32,960 nt of DNA from Phlegmacium glaucopus (GCA_015039465.1 MU130132.1:1-32960), one strand, 5' to 3'. Counted from the first letter of the stretch, positions 1 through 9,960 are shown. The notes: generated by a model from the letters alone, not told the origin. Made by a program: numbers and translations.

Positions 1-61
1 GCCTGGCTTTTTAGAGGCCGTGTCAAGCCTAAGCCGAGCCGAGCCGAGCCGTAACATCACT
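1..61. mobile_element. probable terminus of a nonautonomous hAT-like element with GGCTC pentamer repeats
   Basis: Read on the minus strand, the segment starts TAGTGATGTTACGGCTCGGC and continues with tandem GGCTC pentamers (about 33-51 on the plus strand). The homology of the following 7-TM exon begins abruptly at about 62, so something has replaced the 5' part of that gene. A short TAG-starting end followed by a pentamer array is the same architecture as the complete element at 18074-18690, with a different pentamer. Only one end is in the window, so neither the partner terminus nor a target duplication can be checked. It could also be simple-sequence expansion at a recombination breakpoint. 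Confidence 0.35.
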
Positions 62-520
62 AGACCAAACTTTGGGAACCACTGGCGGGAGCAAAGTTCG
101 GGCTGTTATATTCGTGCTAATTGAGTCCGGCATGCTATTGTTTTCAATCCAATTGGCTCGGGTCGTGCTTTCTGTTGTGTCGACGGACGCTGCCCTCGAC
201 GCTTACAGTATCATCTCTCCTGTCCACCAAATGCTCAATGTGATTACAACGTCAGTCATCGCTACTTGTTATTTTACTGATAACCTGTATCTGTCTAGGG
301 TATAACACCTACAATTATTCTGGTGCGGGTCTCAATGGGATTGTCATTCCACGACAAGGAATCCATGATAGAGTCTACTATCGGGAGTTTGCGCTTCGCA
401 CCTGAAAATCCAAATTCAATACCAGCCACAGGAGATGTTGGTACTGTGCTTCAGGAGAGTATACACGATGGTATTGATGTTCGAATCAGTGATGATATCG
501 AGATGGTAGACTACCATTAA
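62..520 (+). pseudogene. 7-TM membrane protein, 3' remnant (copy 0)
   Basis: This is the last part of the gene that is complete at 4313-5570. It holds the end of exon 5 (to 239), encoding the third cytoplasmic loop TTGGSK, TM6 (VIFVLIESGMLLFSIQLARV) and most of TM7. An intron follows (240-298, GTGATT...GTCTAG), then exon 6 (299-520), encoding GITPTIILVRVSMGLSFHDK and the acidic tail that ends in EMVDYH. The splice sites match the intact copies exactly. Exons 1-4 are missing because the homology stops at about 62 next to a pentamer-repeat segment. The tail differs from its sisters: it ends DYH-TAA rather than DR-TGA and has extra residues near VLQESIHDG. It is probably inactive, unless exons outside the window rescue it. 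Confidence 0.8.
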
Positions 521-589
521 ATTACAATCTTTTAAAGCATGGGAAAGGATACTAGGTTGGGAGAAGCAACCAAGCAGAGCGACGACTCG

Positions 590-2335
590 GACACTCAAAT
601 TCTCAGTCATTCCATTGACTGTCTCTTTCGATTCCAAGATCCCTCCACGGACATCGACTTCAATGTTCTTCGTCAAATCACCATCAGCAACGGCTTTGGT
701 CACTTCTACGATTGAACACACTTGATTGGTCAAATTCATGGCCATGAGGTTGATAGGTAGAAAACGTCATCCACTTAAGATCATATTATAAAGAAAAAGG
801 GAACTGGAAATCACCAACCTTCCACATTCCCTGAACGTCAGGTACAAACGCCTGTCCACCCAAGATACCTTCCCTTCTAACTTCCAAACTGACTTGAGTG
901 ACTTCGTTAGCCGATGTGCTCAACTGAGCGGCCATGGAGTTGACGGGCATCTTCAAGTCAAGAATCTCTTCTTGAACATCAACATTGACGAAGGCCACCT
1001 AAGGTAAGAGCTTTCGTAACTTCTGAGATGGATAGTACTTGATCGGCTTCGAAGCCATTTTCTGTCGAAGATTGTCATAAAATGAGAATGAAAAGATGGA
1101 ATGAAGCGACATACCCTGACGTTCCTGGTGAAATAAGCCCAGGTTCCTTGCACACCTTTTATTCTTGCTTGACCTCTCAATGTACCTGCGTCCCGACTTC
1201 CAAAGCTACCCTCGTCACTTCAAACGCAAATGCTGACAACTGGTCCACCGTGGAATTGACGGTTCCTACAAAGCTTGATAGTTGGAATAGTCCATAATCT
1301 AGTCAACAAGAAAAATACCTTTCAGCGTTGACATTTCACCCCTCGACGGATATTTCGATCTTCTGGGTCAAATCACCCCTAGCGACGGCGGTTGTGACAA
1401 CCGCATTTGACCGTAGTTGATCTGTAGGAAGACATTCGATTGACTTGTAGAAAGAAAGGTTTTCATCGAGACCGTGATACGAAACAGAAACACATACGTT
1501 CGGAACCAAATTCAACCACACTCCTTCCATGTCCGATACATGTGCTTGACCTCCTAGTTTGCCTTGACTTCCGACTTCTAAAGTGACCCGAGTGACTTCC
1601 GCCGCCAACGCTCGTAATCTGACAAAACAATCGGTCCGCATCCAGAGAAAATACGAGCACAGCGAACTAACTACCATCCATTGACAGTATTTTTGAGATC
1701 TGGGATTGCACCGCGAGCATTTGCCTCAATTTGTTTACTCGGATCTCCTAGTGCGACTGCCTTGGTCACTTTCGCTATAGATCGTACCTAGTAAGCAATA
1801 AAACTGTTAGTGGAAAGTATAGACATATAACGAGTAAGCTGCGAACTTGAGATGTTAAATTTGCTGCCAATTTGTTGACTACTGCTGTCAATTCCCATCA
1901 TATTCCTTCGATGTCAAGAACGAGAGCTTGACTGCCGAGTTTTTGTGTTCAGTGCGATAAGCAAGATGTCCCTTGATCGATCGATACATACCCTTCAGTT
2001 CCGACTTCTTGAGATACACGAATGACTTCCTTTGCAAGTTGTCCATCTAGAAATGGTTTAGGACATGGATAAATGAAAACAATAATGAATATACCATGGT
2101 ATTGATGACGTCCTTGAGTTGAAACATGACCCCACGCTGAACGAGGACCATAATTCTCTGACTAAGATAGCCTGGTGCAACAGCATTGCAGACGCGAGTG
2201 ACACCCTGGACCTGAGCCTTTATTAGTTTAAGTTCGAGTGTGGACTGATATCAGAGTATCTGGGGAGTATGAGGGGGTCAGAGACTGATCTTCCGGGAGT
2301 AGCGTGTGGGAAGTTTCCATTGAACCAGATGCGTC
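590..2335 (-). pseudogene. nik1: Nik1-type (group III) histidine kinase fragment N1: N-terminal segment and HAMP repeats only
   Basis: In the intact family this is a cytosolic hybrid histidine kinase of the osmostress (HOG) pathway, with about six tandem HAMP units before HisKA, HATPase and receiver domains. Reading leftwards on the minus strand, the pieces are collinear with that HAMP array: LPRYSDISPHSNL (about 2250), QLKDVINTM (about 2100), QLAKEVIRVSQEVGTEG (about 2000), ELTAVVNKLAANLTSQVRS (about 1880), ARGAIPDLKNTVN (about 1700), EVTRVTLEVGSQGKLGGQAH (about 1560), VTTAVARGDLTQKIEISVEG (1336-1395), a unit at about 1130-1280, NVDVQEEILDLK...GILGGQAFVPDVQGMWKV (786-998), and MAMNLTNQ...[12 protein letters not shown] (590-745). 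Short GT-AG introns separate many units. It is broken: TGG has become TGA at 1898-1900, several units need frame changes, and homology stops inside a HAMP at 590. No kinase domain is present. Confidence 0.85.
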
Positions 2336-2640
2336 TGTAGAATGTGGTTTTATGGGATGCGATGGGTATTGTTCCTACGTTGGCGAAGTTGTTAATCTGC
2401 TTCTGGGTACATGACGTGAGGTATCAATGAAGGGGGGGGGAAGTCGTCTAGCAAGTGTGACGAGTGTTGCGTTAATACGAGTGGTATGCGAGGTTATTTG
2501 GGCTTGTTGGGACATACGGGAGAAGCTCGCTGACGGGGTGGCAGGCGACGTGCTGGAGGACGCCCTTGAGCTATACGAGAAAATGAAAGGCACCAGTTGA
2601 GAAAATGACTTGGAATTGGATGAGACAATAACTTACATGG
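2336..2640 (-). other. stretch upstream of N1, possibly a decayed first exon of the same kinase
   Basis: The minus strand has one 72-codon open stretch (2375-2593) that is rich in serine, threonine and proline (SRASSSTSPATPSASFSRMS). It lies directly upstream of the N1 coding remnants, where the low-complexity N-terminus of a group III kinase would be expected. A run of nine G lies near 2432-2440. No matching copy is obvious next to the other three kinase fragments, and the assignment is weak. Confidence 0.2.
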
Positions 2641-2900
2641 TGTCGACACTAGATCTTGTAGATAACGCAAAAAACTGTGGTCAACCGTGGGGAAAACGTA
2701 GCCTAGCAGTCACTCTTATCGGTACCCTTAACTTGAGTCAAGAATTGTCTGTCTTTCATTTCGAATAGACTTCTTACTGGTCAAAAATTTAATCATTGAG
2801 GACTTCGTCCTTGATCCCACTGCTGAATCTCTGTCGTTGGTCACTGGATAGTCACTGTCTGAACACATCTTAGACTACACCGCGGTCCTCCACCAACTTA
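2641..2900. repeat. block R: repeated 3'-flank of the 7-TM genes
   Basis: From about 2650 the sequence returns to the downstream flank seen after the intact 7-TM genes (for example 5580-5900). Shared words include CTAGATCTTGTA, CTTGACTCAAG and TGTCTGTCTTTCATT. The N1 kinase fragment is therefore embedded between the 3' end of 7-TM copy 0 (520) and the rest of its own flank. No convincing gene is seen in this block. The TTGAGTCAAGAAT segment may be coding on the minus strand in some copies. Confidence 0.5.
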
Positions 2901-4140
2901 TTTTTTCAACCTCATTCACCTCTCAGATTAATCATAGGTTTATTAAAGCCTGGCATTCATTCCAAGTGCGACTTTGGACAACTTGCTGGATAGACCGAGA
3001 AGATGGAGGAAAGTCATGTCTTACGGCGGATGGAGGTGACGAGGGCCGCGAAGAATAAAGCTTGGCTGGAGACTGAGGTCCAAAGGTACTTGATAGTATC
3101 TCATCTGCAACACAAACTCAACGCCCTCTATTCATCTCACTGCTAAAAACGACCCCTCTTCCCATACAAATCGGATGGTTCAAGTACTACACCCCGGATA
3201 AACTCTCTTATCACACTCGGACCATTCCTCAGCTCATACCTGCAAGACGATTACATATACCCAGAAGATCGAACACGAAAGGTTAGTTCAAACGCACATT
3301 AGCACGTATACAGCAACTTACTGCGTTTAACCGTAGACCCACCGCTGGCACATAACCAGGACAGCCATATGAGCCTTAGTAGATATAATCCTCAGATTTC
3401 TTCTTCAAATACTCAATTGGGTCAATTCATTGTCTTCAACATCTTCGCTTAATTCTTTTTACGCTCCCTGATATTATACCAAGTCGTAAAAAGCCTTCTA
3501 AAGATGTTCGAGCGTATGGAAAGGTCAGTCCAGCTCAAAACAACAATCCTCGTCGTCTGCAGCATGTATTCAGCATTGTTCATCTTCCCATATTTACGGG
3601 GTCGAGATGGTAGCGTTGACCAGGTGTCGATCATCAGAAAAGAGATATTTCAAACGTATCATAGATTCGACGTCGCTCGAATCCATTGAATAGAGGTGAG
3701 CTGAGGTCAAAAAGAACAGAAAGCGAGTCAATAACTCACCTTTCGTATGCTAGATCCAATGAAACAGCCGTGTGGTAATCTGGCTGCTATATCAACAACA
3801 GGATTATGCCTCTCATCACATCCAAAGTACGGCATGCACGTCACTCCTCCAACTTCGTCAACAAACAATTTTTGTTCCCTTCGTTGAATCCGTCGTTTTC
3901 GTGCTTCAAGTTGTAACTGGGCGTTTGAATCTAACAGAGGTGAGTTTATGTCCAAAGCTGGAAACCAGTAGCCCACTTGCCATCAGAGTAGTATAGCTAC
4001 ATCGTGAATTCGATAGATGTGATAGTAATCGCTATGATGGAAACTAGTCTGAGGCCAGGCTTACCTTTGGAAAACTCGGTTACCCCGGTTGCATCACTAT
4101 TTTCTGCCTCAAACTATTACTTAGCATGTATACATGGCCA
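2900..4140 (-). pseudogene. repeated unknown gene M, copy 1 (decayed)
   Basis: This is a minus-strand multi-exon gene-like unit that lies divergently from the 7-TM gene at 4313. I do not recognise the product. The best preserved part is 3728-3976, which reads LLDSNAQLQLEARKRRIQRR followed by EQKLFVDEVGG, an Arg/Glu-rich helical segment. Next comes a strong intron: GTGAGT, a pyrimidine tract, and CAG. After it the reading continues SSPLFNGFERRRIYDTFEIS (about 3700-3630). Further exons lie around 3330-3640 and a C-terminal block lies at about 2900-3120. The start codon exon is damaged here: the equivalent of MVMQLVLFW reads MQPG followed by a stop near 4085. Frames shift between blocks, so I call it a pseudogene. 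The plus strand of the same DNA also has a 61-codon open frame (3504-3689), but it lacks good splice sites. Confidence 0.45.
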
Positions 4141-4259
4141 TGCGGTACACATTCCTACCCAATCAAAAATTGGATTATGATTATGACAGCGACAGTTTGT
4201 TAAGATCGTCACCTCAATTTTTATATCAGTCACTGTATTTGATATAGATGCTAGACTCT

Positions 4260-4267
4260 TATATAAA
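4260..4267 (+). promoter_or_regulatory. TATA box of 7-TM copy 1
   Basis: TATATAAA lies 46 bp before the ATG at 4313, inside a block conserved before all five 7-TM starts (TGCTAGACTCTTATATAAAG). The preceding 100 bp, including GATTATGACAGCGACAGTTT, is also conserved and lies between the divergent M and 7-TM starts. Confidence 0.7.
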
Positions 4268-4312
4268 GCAAGGGTCGGAGATGCAATAGGTCATTAAAAC
4301 AGACACGAAATC

Positions 4313-5570
4313 ATGGCGCTAATTCTTGGAGGCTTCAACTTCATTGGATTATGTATCGAAGGCTTTCTGTACGGTAAGATATTTTTTCTACGACTTTCAC
4401 GGCACCTGCTAAAGAAGCATATCAACCTATTCCAGGACTCTATTCTGGAATATTCGCCATGTATTTACAAGACCACTGGACATCGAAAGAAGGCACAGAC
4501 AAGAGGAAAAACATCGTTTTCTATGCTCTGTGTGCTCTATACGTTCTGTCTGTCGTTAACGTTGGGGTTGATATAACACAGTTCATAATATATACAGTTA
4601 GTAACAATTCGGAATTCCATCCGTATCAATAACCATCTTTTTTGACGCTTTCACTTGTGCAGTTTCAGGGTGAAACTTCAGCATTCCTCAACATGTATTT
4701 TCTTCAAGGCACATTAACTGGTTGCTGCGATTTCATAGCTCAATATATCCTAGTATTGTATAAACTACTATGCCTATCATTTATTTTATTCATGCAAATC
4801 TTAAAGATCTACCGTTGCTGGATTGTGTGGGGTTGCAATATCCGTGTCGTGGTCGTTCCTTCAATCTTAGCTTTTGTATTCTTAGGTCGGTCAGCCTATC
4901 TTGTTTGACTAGCTAATTTCAATTTATTGTCTCTAGCTATGTGGCTAGCAGGTATCGGTTCACAATATATGTCCTCGGGCCAAATTTTGCAACCTGACTG
5001 GGGGTATTGGCTTGCTGTGGCAAGTGTCGCCATGTCCATGACTGTAAATGCTCTGGTGACAGGCTTAATCGTGTGGAAGATCTTCAATGTGTACCGTGAA
5101 GTCAAATCCGCCTCGGACGGCCAAACTTTGGGCACCACTGGCGGGAGCAAAATTCGGACTGTCATATTCGTGCTAATTGAATCTGGCATGACATTATTTT
5201 CAATCCAATTAGCTCGGCTCGTGGTTGCCATTTTGAAAACGGACGCTGCCCTAGACGCCTATGATATCATCGTTCTTATCCATCAAATGCTCAATGTGAT
5301 TACAACATCAGTCATTGCTACTTCTTGTTTTACTAATAACATGAGTCTATCTAGGGTATAACACCTACAATCATCCAGGTGCGGGTCTCAATGGGATTGT
5401 CGTTCTACGACAAGGAATCCACTGGCATGATAGAATCTAGCGTCGGGAGTTTGCGCTGTGCACCTAACAATCCAAATTCGATACAGGAAATGGGAGATGT
5501 CGATATCGTGAATAGAGACGATAATATTGGCATTCGAGCAAGTGAAGATATCCAGATGGTAGATAGATGA
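4313..5570 (+). CDS. putative seven-helix membrane protein, copy 1 (intact, 6 exons)
   Basis: The exon model is 4313-4373, 4436-4596, 4663-4752, 4807-4885, 4937-5295 and 5355-5570. All introns are GT-AG, the frame is continuous, and the product is 321 aa. Predicted helices by hydrophobicity are: TM1 about 8-32, TM2 about 46-72 (VFYALCALYVLSVVNVGVDI), TM3 about 93-107 (CCDFIAQYILIYRCW), TM4 about 114-136, TM5 about 148-178 (SMTVNALVTGLIVWKIF), TM6 about 205-228 (VIFVLIESGMTLFSIQLARL) and TM7 about 240-265. A polar, acidic C-tail follows, ending DIQMVDR. The junction of exons 3 and 4 makes the family motif IYRCWIVWG. The topology resembles fungal orphan GPCR-like families of Agaricomycetes. Ligand and partner are unknown. 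It is the second copy in the array and is transcribed away from M copy 1. Confidence 0.85.
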
Positions 5571-5900
5571 TCACATAGAACTAGATCTTGTATATATTCT
5601 GTGGTCAAGCGTGGGAAAGACTCATCGTTGTCACAAACGTCCATATCTCACTCAGGTCAACTTACTGGAGAGCTCGTGTTGTCCTATTCCTGACTCAAGT
5701 ACTTTCTGTCTTTCATTCCGAATGACCCATAAACATTATACCATAGCAATTAAAACTGGAGTCATCAAGTCCTTGGAGCAGTTCCTTGATCTTTCCCTCG
5801 TTCGTCACTTACTGGGCACTGTCCAACAATATCCTCTGGAAATTTGGCCACCACAACCAACAATCTCATTCACGACTCAGATTTATGATAGGTTTTAAAT
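5571..5900. repeat. block R after 7-TM copy 1
   Basis: This downstream flank is repeated with 70-90% visible identity after the other 7-TM genes. Words held in common include AGCTCGTG, CCTATTC, TGACTCAAGTACT, ATTATACCATAG, CCTTGGAGC, ACTGGGCACTGTCCAACA and ATCCTCTGGAAA. A 95-codon plus frame (5611-5898) is not maintained in the sister blocks, so I do not call a gene. Confidence 0.6.
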
Positions 5901-6565
5901 CATATTATTGGGACTGGAGTTCATTGTAACCGTGACCATGAACAAAGTTCTGGATAGACCGAAAAGAGAAGCCGAGCCTTGTGGCGGATGAAGGTGACGA
6001 GGGCTGAAAAGAAGCGCGTGGCTGCCAGTGATGCAGGTCCAGGGGTACTTGACCTAAAATCTCCTCGTCAACATAAACTCACCGCTCTCTATTCATCTCA
6101 CTGCTGAATCAACATTCAGATCATTCTTACTTATCCCTTCCACTCACACCTACAAGACGATGGTGCACTACATATACGCAGAAAGATTGAACACAAAAGG
6201 TCAGGTCAAATTCACATTAACGCGCATACAGTAACTTACCGTGTTTAATCGTAGACCCACCGCTTGTATGATGGCACGTTTTTACACCTAGTATGACCTT
6301 ATATTTCATACTCAAATTTCGTCTTCAAAGACTTATTTCATTGACTTCAGCATCTTCTCTCCCATCCACTTTCTTCTTTTTGCGCTTCATTATATACACT
6401 GAGTCGTAAAAGGCCTTTAAAAGATGTTAGAGCGTAGGGAAAGGTCAGTCCAACTCAAAGCAACAATCGATAACAACCTTATCTCAGCGAAATCACCCTG
6501 CGCAGAGAGATCTTTCAGAGCCCACCTAGTTCTCTGACTCCTGGATAATCTGTTATCGGTCTTCT
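5900..6565 (-). pseudogene. gene M, extra 3'-terminal partial copy (2a)
   Basis: This is a second, incomplete M copy in front of the fuller one at 6565-8180. It holds the C-terminal block (about 5900-6080, a minus frame with SALVTFIRHKARLLFSVYP), the exon before it (6226-6300) and the linker near 6400-6470. It also has a 90-bp tract (about 6478-6565, with GAGATCTTTCAGAGCCCACC) that is otherwise found only at 23160-23250. That tract sits where the next M copy joins, so it marks a shared breakpoint. Frames are broken. Confidence 0.4.
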
Positions 6566-8180
6566 CTGGTAAATTGGCTAACTTATTTTTGCAACCACAT
6601 TCACTCCTCAGATTAATCATAGGTTTATTTAGGCCTGGGTTTCATTCCAGGCGCGACCTTGGACAACTTGCTGGAGAAACCGAAAAGTCGGAGTCTTATG
6701 GCGAATGGATTAGGGCTGCGAAGAATCAGAGCGTGGCTGGAGACCAAGGGCTAACGGTACTTAACCTAATATCTCCTCGTCAACCTAAACTCACCGCCCT
6801 CTATCTTCTCACCGCTGAAAACAACCCTTTCCCATACAAACCAGCCAGTACACGTACTACATGCCAGCTAAACGTTCTTATCATACTCAGACCATTCTTC
6901 AGCTCATACCTAGACGATTGTGTGATGCATAGACCCACAAGGATCTAATATGAGAGGTTAGTTCAGACGCACATTGGCCCGTATACAGCAACTTACTACG
7001 TTTAATCGTAGACCCACCGCTTGTGTGATTTTGCACATAATAGGACAACCCTAGCTCAGTAGATATCATTTTCAAATTTTTTTTTCTCTTTCGAATACTG
7101 AATTGAGTCAATTCATCGTTTTCAGCATCTTCGCTTTCTTCTTTTTACTCTCTCTTATCGTATATCAAGTTGTAATATGCCCTTCTAAAGATGTTCAAGT
7201 GTAGGGAAAGATCGGTCCAGCTCAAAGCAACAATCGATAACAACCTTATCTCGTCGTCTGCAGCATATATTCAGCATTGTTCATCTTCTCTTATGATGGG
7301 TTCGAGATGGTAGCGTTGATCAGGTGTTGATCATCAGGAAAGCGATATTTCAGACCTACCGTAGATTCGAATCCATTGAATACAGGTGAGGTGATGAAGA
7401 AAGGAAAAGAAAACGAGCCAATAACTCACCTTTGGTCTACCAGAAACAACCGTACTATATCAACAATAGGATTAGGCCGGTTTCATCGCATCGTAAGGTT
7501 CATCAAGTACGGCATGGGCGTTACTCCTCCAACAACGTCAATGAACGATTTAGGTGCTGGATGAGAATCAAATCGTTACATCAACTTCTCATATTGATGG
7601 GGTCAAGATGGTATTGTTGATCAGGTGTTGATCATCAGAAAAGCGATGATTCGAAGTTCTCACAGATTCGATGTTGTTCGAATCCATTGAACAAAGGTGA
7701 GCCGATGAAGTGAAGAAAAGAAAAGAAAAGAAAAGAAAAACAAGTCAAAAACTCACCTTTCATCTACTAGATCCAATGAAACAACCGTGTCGTCATCTGT
7801 GCTACTATATCAACAACACGATTAGGCCGCTTTCATCACACCGTGAGTTTCATTGAGTATGGCATGGGCATTACTCCTCCAACGGCGTCAACAAATGGTT
7901 TAGGTTCTGTTCGTGAAATCTGTTGTTCTTGTGATTTGAGTTGTAATTGGGTATTCAAATATAACAGGGATGAGGTTATGTCAAAAACTGGAAGCCAGTA
8001 GCTTACTTGCCGTCAGAGTATCTGATCATCACTATGATCATCTTTTTGGTGACAGATTTCAATGGATGGAAGCTAGTTCTGAGGCCATGCTTACCTTGGA
8101 AAACTCGGTTACCCAAAATCAGACAGGTTGCATCACCATTTTCTGCCTCAAACTAGTTAGTATGTATAGATGGCGATGCG
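6565..8180 (-). pseudogene. gene M, copy 2b (decayed, internal exon duplication)
   Basis: This is the M unit divergent from the 7-TM gene at 8357. On the minus strand, 6899-7111 is open and reads TQFSIRKRKKNLKMIS then TSGGSTIKR, followed by a good 5' splice site (GTAAGT). The next exon reads SSRYELKNGLSMIRTFSWHV and LYGKGLFSAVRR (about 6940-6810). Upstream, the segment SLDLVDESSPLFNGFE that spans a strong intron in other copies occurs twice (about 7370 and 7680), an internal duplication also seen in copies 3, 4 and 5. The start exon is damaged (MVMQPV then a stop near 8130). I do not recognise the family. Confidence 0.4.
7714..7740. repeat. (AAAAG)n microsatellite
   Basis: Five tandem AAAAG units. 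On the minus strand this is the CTTTT tract in front of the 3' splice site of an M intron. Other M copies carry only one or two units, so it is a local expansion in copy 2b. Confidence 0.85.
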
Positions 8181-8297
8181 GTACAATTCCTACCTGATCG
8201 AAATTCCGATTGTGATTATGACAGTGACAGTTTGTTAAGATCATCACGAACTTCAAGCTTTTATCTCAGTCATTGTAGTTGATAGATGCTAGACCCT

Positions 8298-8305
8298 TAT
8301 ATAAA
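8298..8305 (+). promoter_or_regulatory. TATA box of 7-TM copy 2
   Basis: TATATAAA lies in the conserved context AGACCCTTATATAAAGCAAG, 59 bp before the ATG at 8357. It is slightly farther than in copy 1 because of a short insertion (GATTCAAGTTA). Confidence 0.7.
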
Positions 8306-8356
8306 GCAAGGATTCAAGTTAGAGATGCAATAGGTCATTAAAACAGACACGAAATC

Positions 8357-9613
8357 ATGGAGCTAAGTCTTGAAGACTTTGTCATTATTGGATTATGTCT
8401 GGAAGGCTTTCTGTACGGTAAGATATTTTTTCTACAACCTTCACGGCCTCTGCTAAAGAAATATAATACAAACCTTTCCCAGGACTCTATTGTGGCATAT
8501 TCGCCATGTATTTACAAGACCACTGGACCTCCAACAAAGGCGCCGGCAAGGCGGAAAACATCCTTTTCTATGCTCTGTGTGGTCTATATGTTCTATCTGC
8601 TGCCACCGTTGTGCTTGATATGACAAGTTTCATATATGGAGTTGGTGACAATTCCATTGGCAACAATAACCATCTTTTTTTACACTTTCTGTTGTGCAGT
8701 TTGGCAGGTTGAATCCAATGACATCCCTCAACTTACTTTTTGTTCGAGGCACCGCAACTGGTTGCTGCGATTTCATAGCTCAATCTATCCTAGTGTGTAT
8801 AAACTACTATGCCTATCATTTGTTTTATTCATGGAAATCTTACAGATCTACCGTTGCTGGATTGTGTGGGGTTGCAATATCCGTGTCGTGATCCTTCCTT
8901 CAATCTTAGCATTCACATTCTTAGGTCAGTCAGCCTATTCATTCAGTGAATGCCTGATTTCAATTCATTGCCTCTAGTTATCTGGCTAGCGGGTAACAGC
9001 TCACAGTACATTCTCTCAGGGGTGATAGCGGACCCTGGTTGGGCAAATTGGCTGAATGTGGGAAGTATCGCCATGTCCATGATTGTGAATGCTCTGGTGA
9101 CAGGCTTGATCGTGTGGAAGATCTTCAATGTGTATCGTCAAGTCAAATCTGCCTCGGATGACCAAACTTTGGGTGCCACTGGCGGGAGCAAAATTCGGAC
9201 TGTCATATTCGTGCTAATTGAATCTGGCATGATGTTATTTTCAATCCAATTGGCTCGGGTCGTGGTTACCATTATTGTGTCGACGGACACTGCCGTTAAC
9301 TTTGCTTATGATATCATTGTCTTTATCCACCAAATGCTCAATGTGATTACAACATTAATCATTGTTACTTCTTTACTTTACTAATAACATCATGGGTCCT
9401 GTCTAGGGTATAGCACCTACAATCATCCTGGTGCGGGTCTCAATGGGATTGTCGTTCCACGACCAGGAATCCATGATAGAATCTAGCGTCGGGAGTTTGC
9501 GCTTTGCAGACAACAATCCAAATCCGGAAACGGGATCGGAAGTCGATATCGTGGATAGAGGCGATGATATTGGCGTTCGACTAAGCAACGATATCCAGAT
9601 GGTAGATAGATGA
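8357..9613 (+). CDS. putative seven-helix membrane protein, copy 2 (intact, 6 exons)
   Basis: The exons are 8357-8417, 8483-8640, 8700-8792, 8846-8924, 8978-9342 and 9407-9613, giving 320 aa in one frame. Helices and motifs are as in copy 1 (GCCDFIAQ, IYRCWIVWG, NALVTGLIVWKIFNVY, VIFVLIESGMMLFSIQLARV, QMLNGIAPTIILVRVSMGLS), and the tail ends DIQMVDR. The predicted outer loops differ strongly from copy 1: FGRLNPMTSLNLLFVRG between TM2 and TM3, GNSSQYILSGVIADPGW between TM4 and TM5, and STDTAVNFAYD before TM7. Intron 3 is 53 nt here but 54 nt in the other copies, so only a spliced product keeps frame. Intron 2 uses GTTGGT as donor, where copies 1, 3 and 5 have GTTAGT. Confidence 0.85.
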
Positions 9614-9960
9614 TCATATAGAACAGCTAGAACTAGATCTCGTAGAAATGCTGTCGTCAAGTGTGGGAAAAGACTCATCGTTGTCGAAAAGGTCCATCAT
9701 TAAACGCATCCCACTCAGGTCAGTTTACTGAGAGCCAGCTCGTGCTGTCCTGTTCTTGACTCAAGTACTCTCTGTCTTTCATTCTGAATAGACCCATGGA
9801 ATAGGTACTATACTCCTTGGACCTGGTCCTTGATTCCTGCCACCGAATTTCCGTCGTTGGTCGCTGATTACTGGTTACTGGGCACTGTCCAACATTATCC
9901 TCTGGAAAATTGGCCATCACCACCAACAACCTGATTCACAACTCAGATCGATCATAAATA
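9614..9960. repeat. block R after 7-TM copy 2
   Basis: This is the repeated 3' flank. In this copy the minus strand is open for 69 codons (9720-9929: MANFPEDNVGQCPVTSNQ ... FRMKDREYLSQEQ). Sister blocks have a TAG in the same place (CAAGAATAG for CAAGAACAG), so block R may be the decayed last exon of M or of another minus gene. The words GGTACTATACTCC (9806-9818) resemble the unoccupied form of the TA site filled by the element at 29796-30561. Confidence 0.5.

Noticed and set aside
3504..3689. Plus-strand frame beginning MFERMERSVQLKTT, also present at 20172-20372
   Set aside because: It recurs because the DNA is repeated. The strand with strong splice signals (GTGAGT, pyrimidine tract, CAG) is the minus strand, so I treat this frame as a shadow of gene M.
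4753..4806. Treating 4642-4908 as one uninterrupted coding exon
   Set aside because: The homologous region in copy 2 is one base shorter and would shift frame. Removal as an intron restores the family motif in all four copies. Kept only as a possible retained-intron variant.
5611..5898. 95-codon plus frame after 7-TM copy 1
   Set aside because: The corresponding sequence in sister blocks (9730-9960, 15560-16000) is interrupted at different positions, which shows no constraint on this frame.
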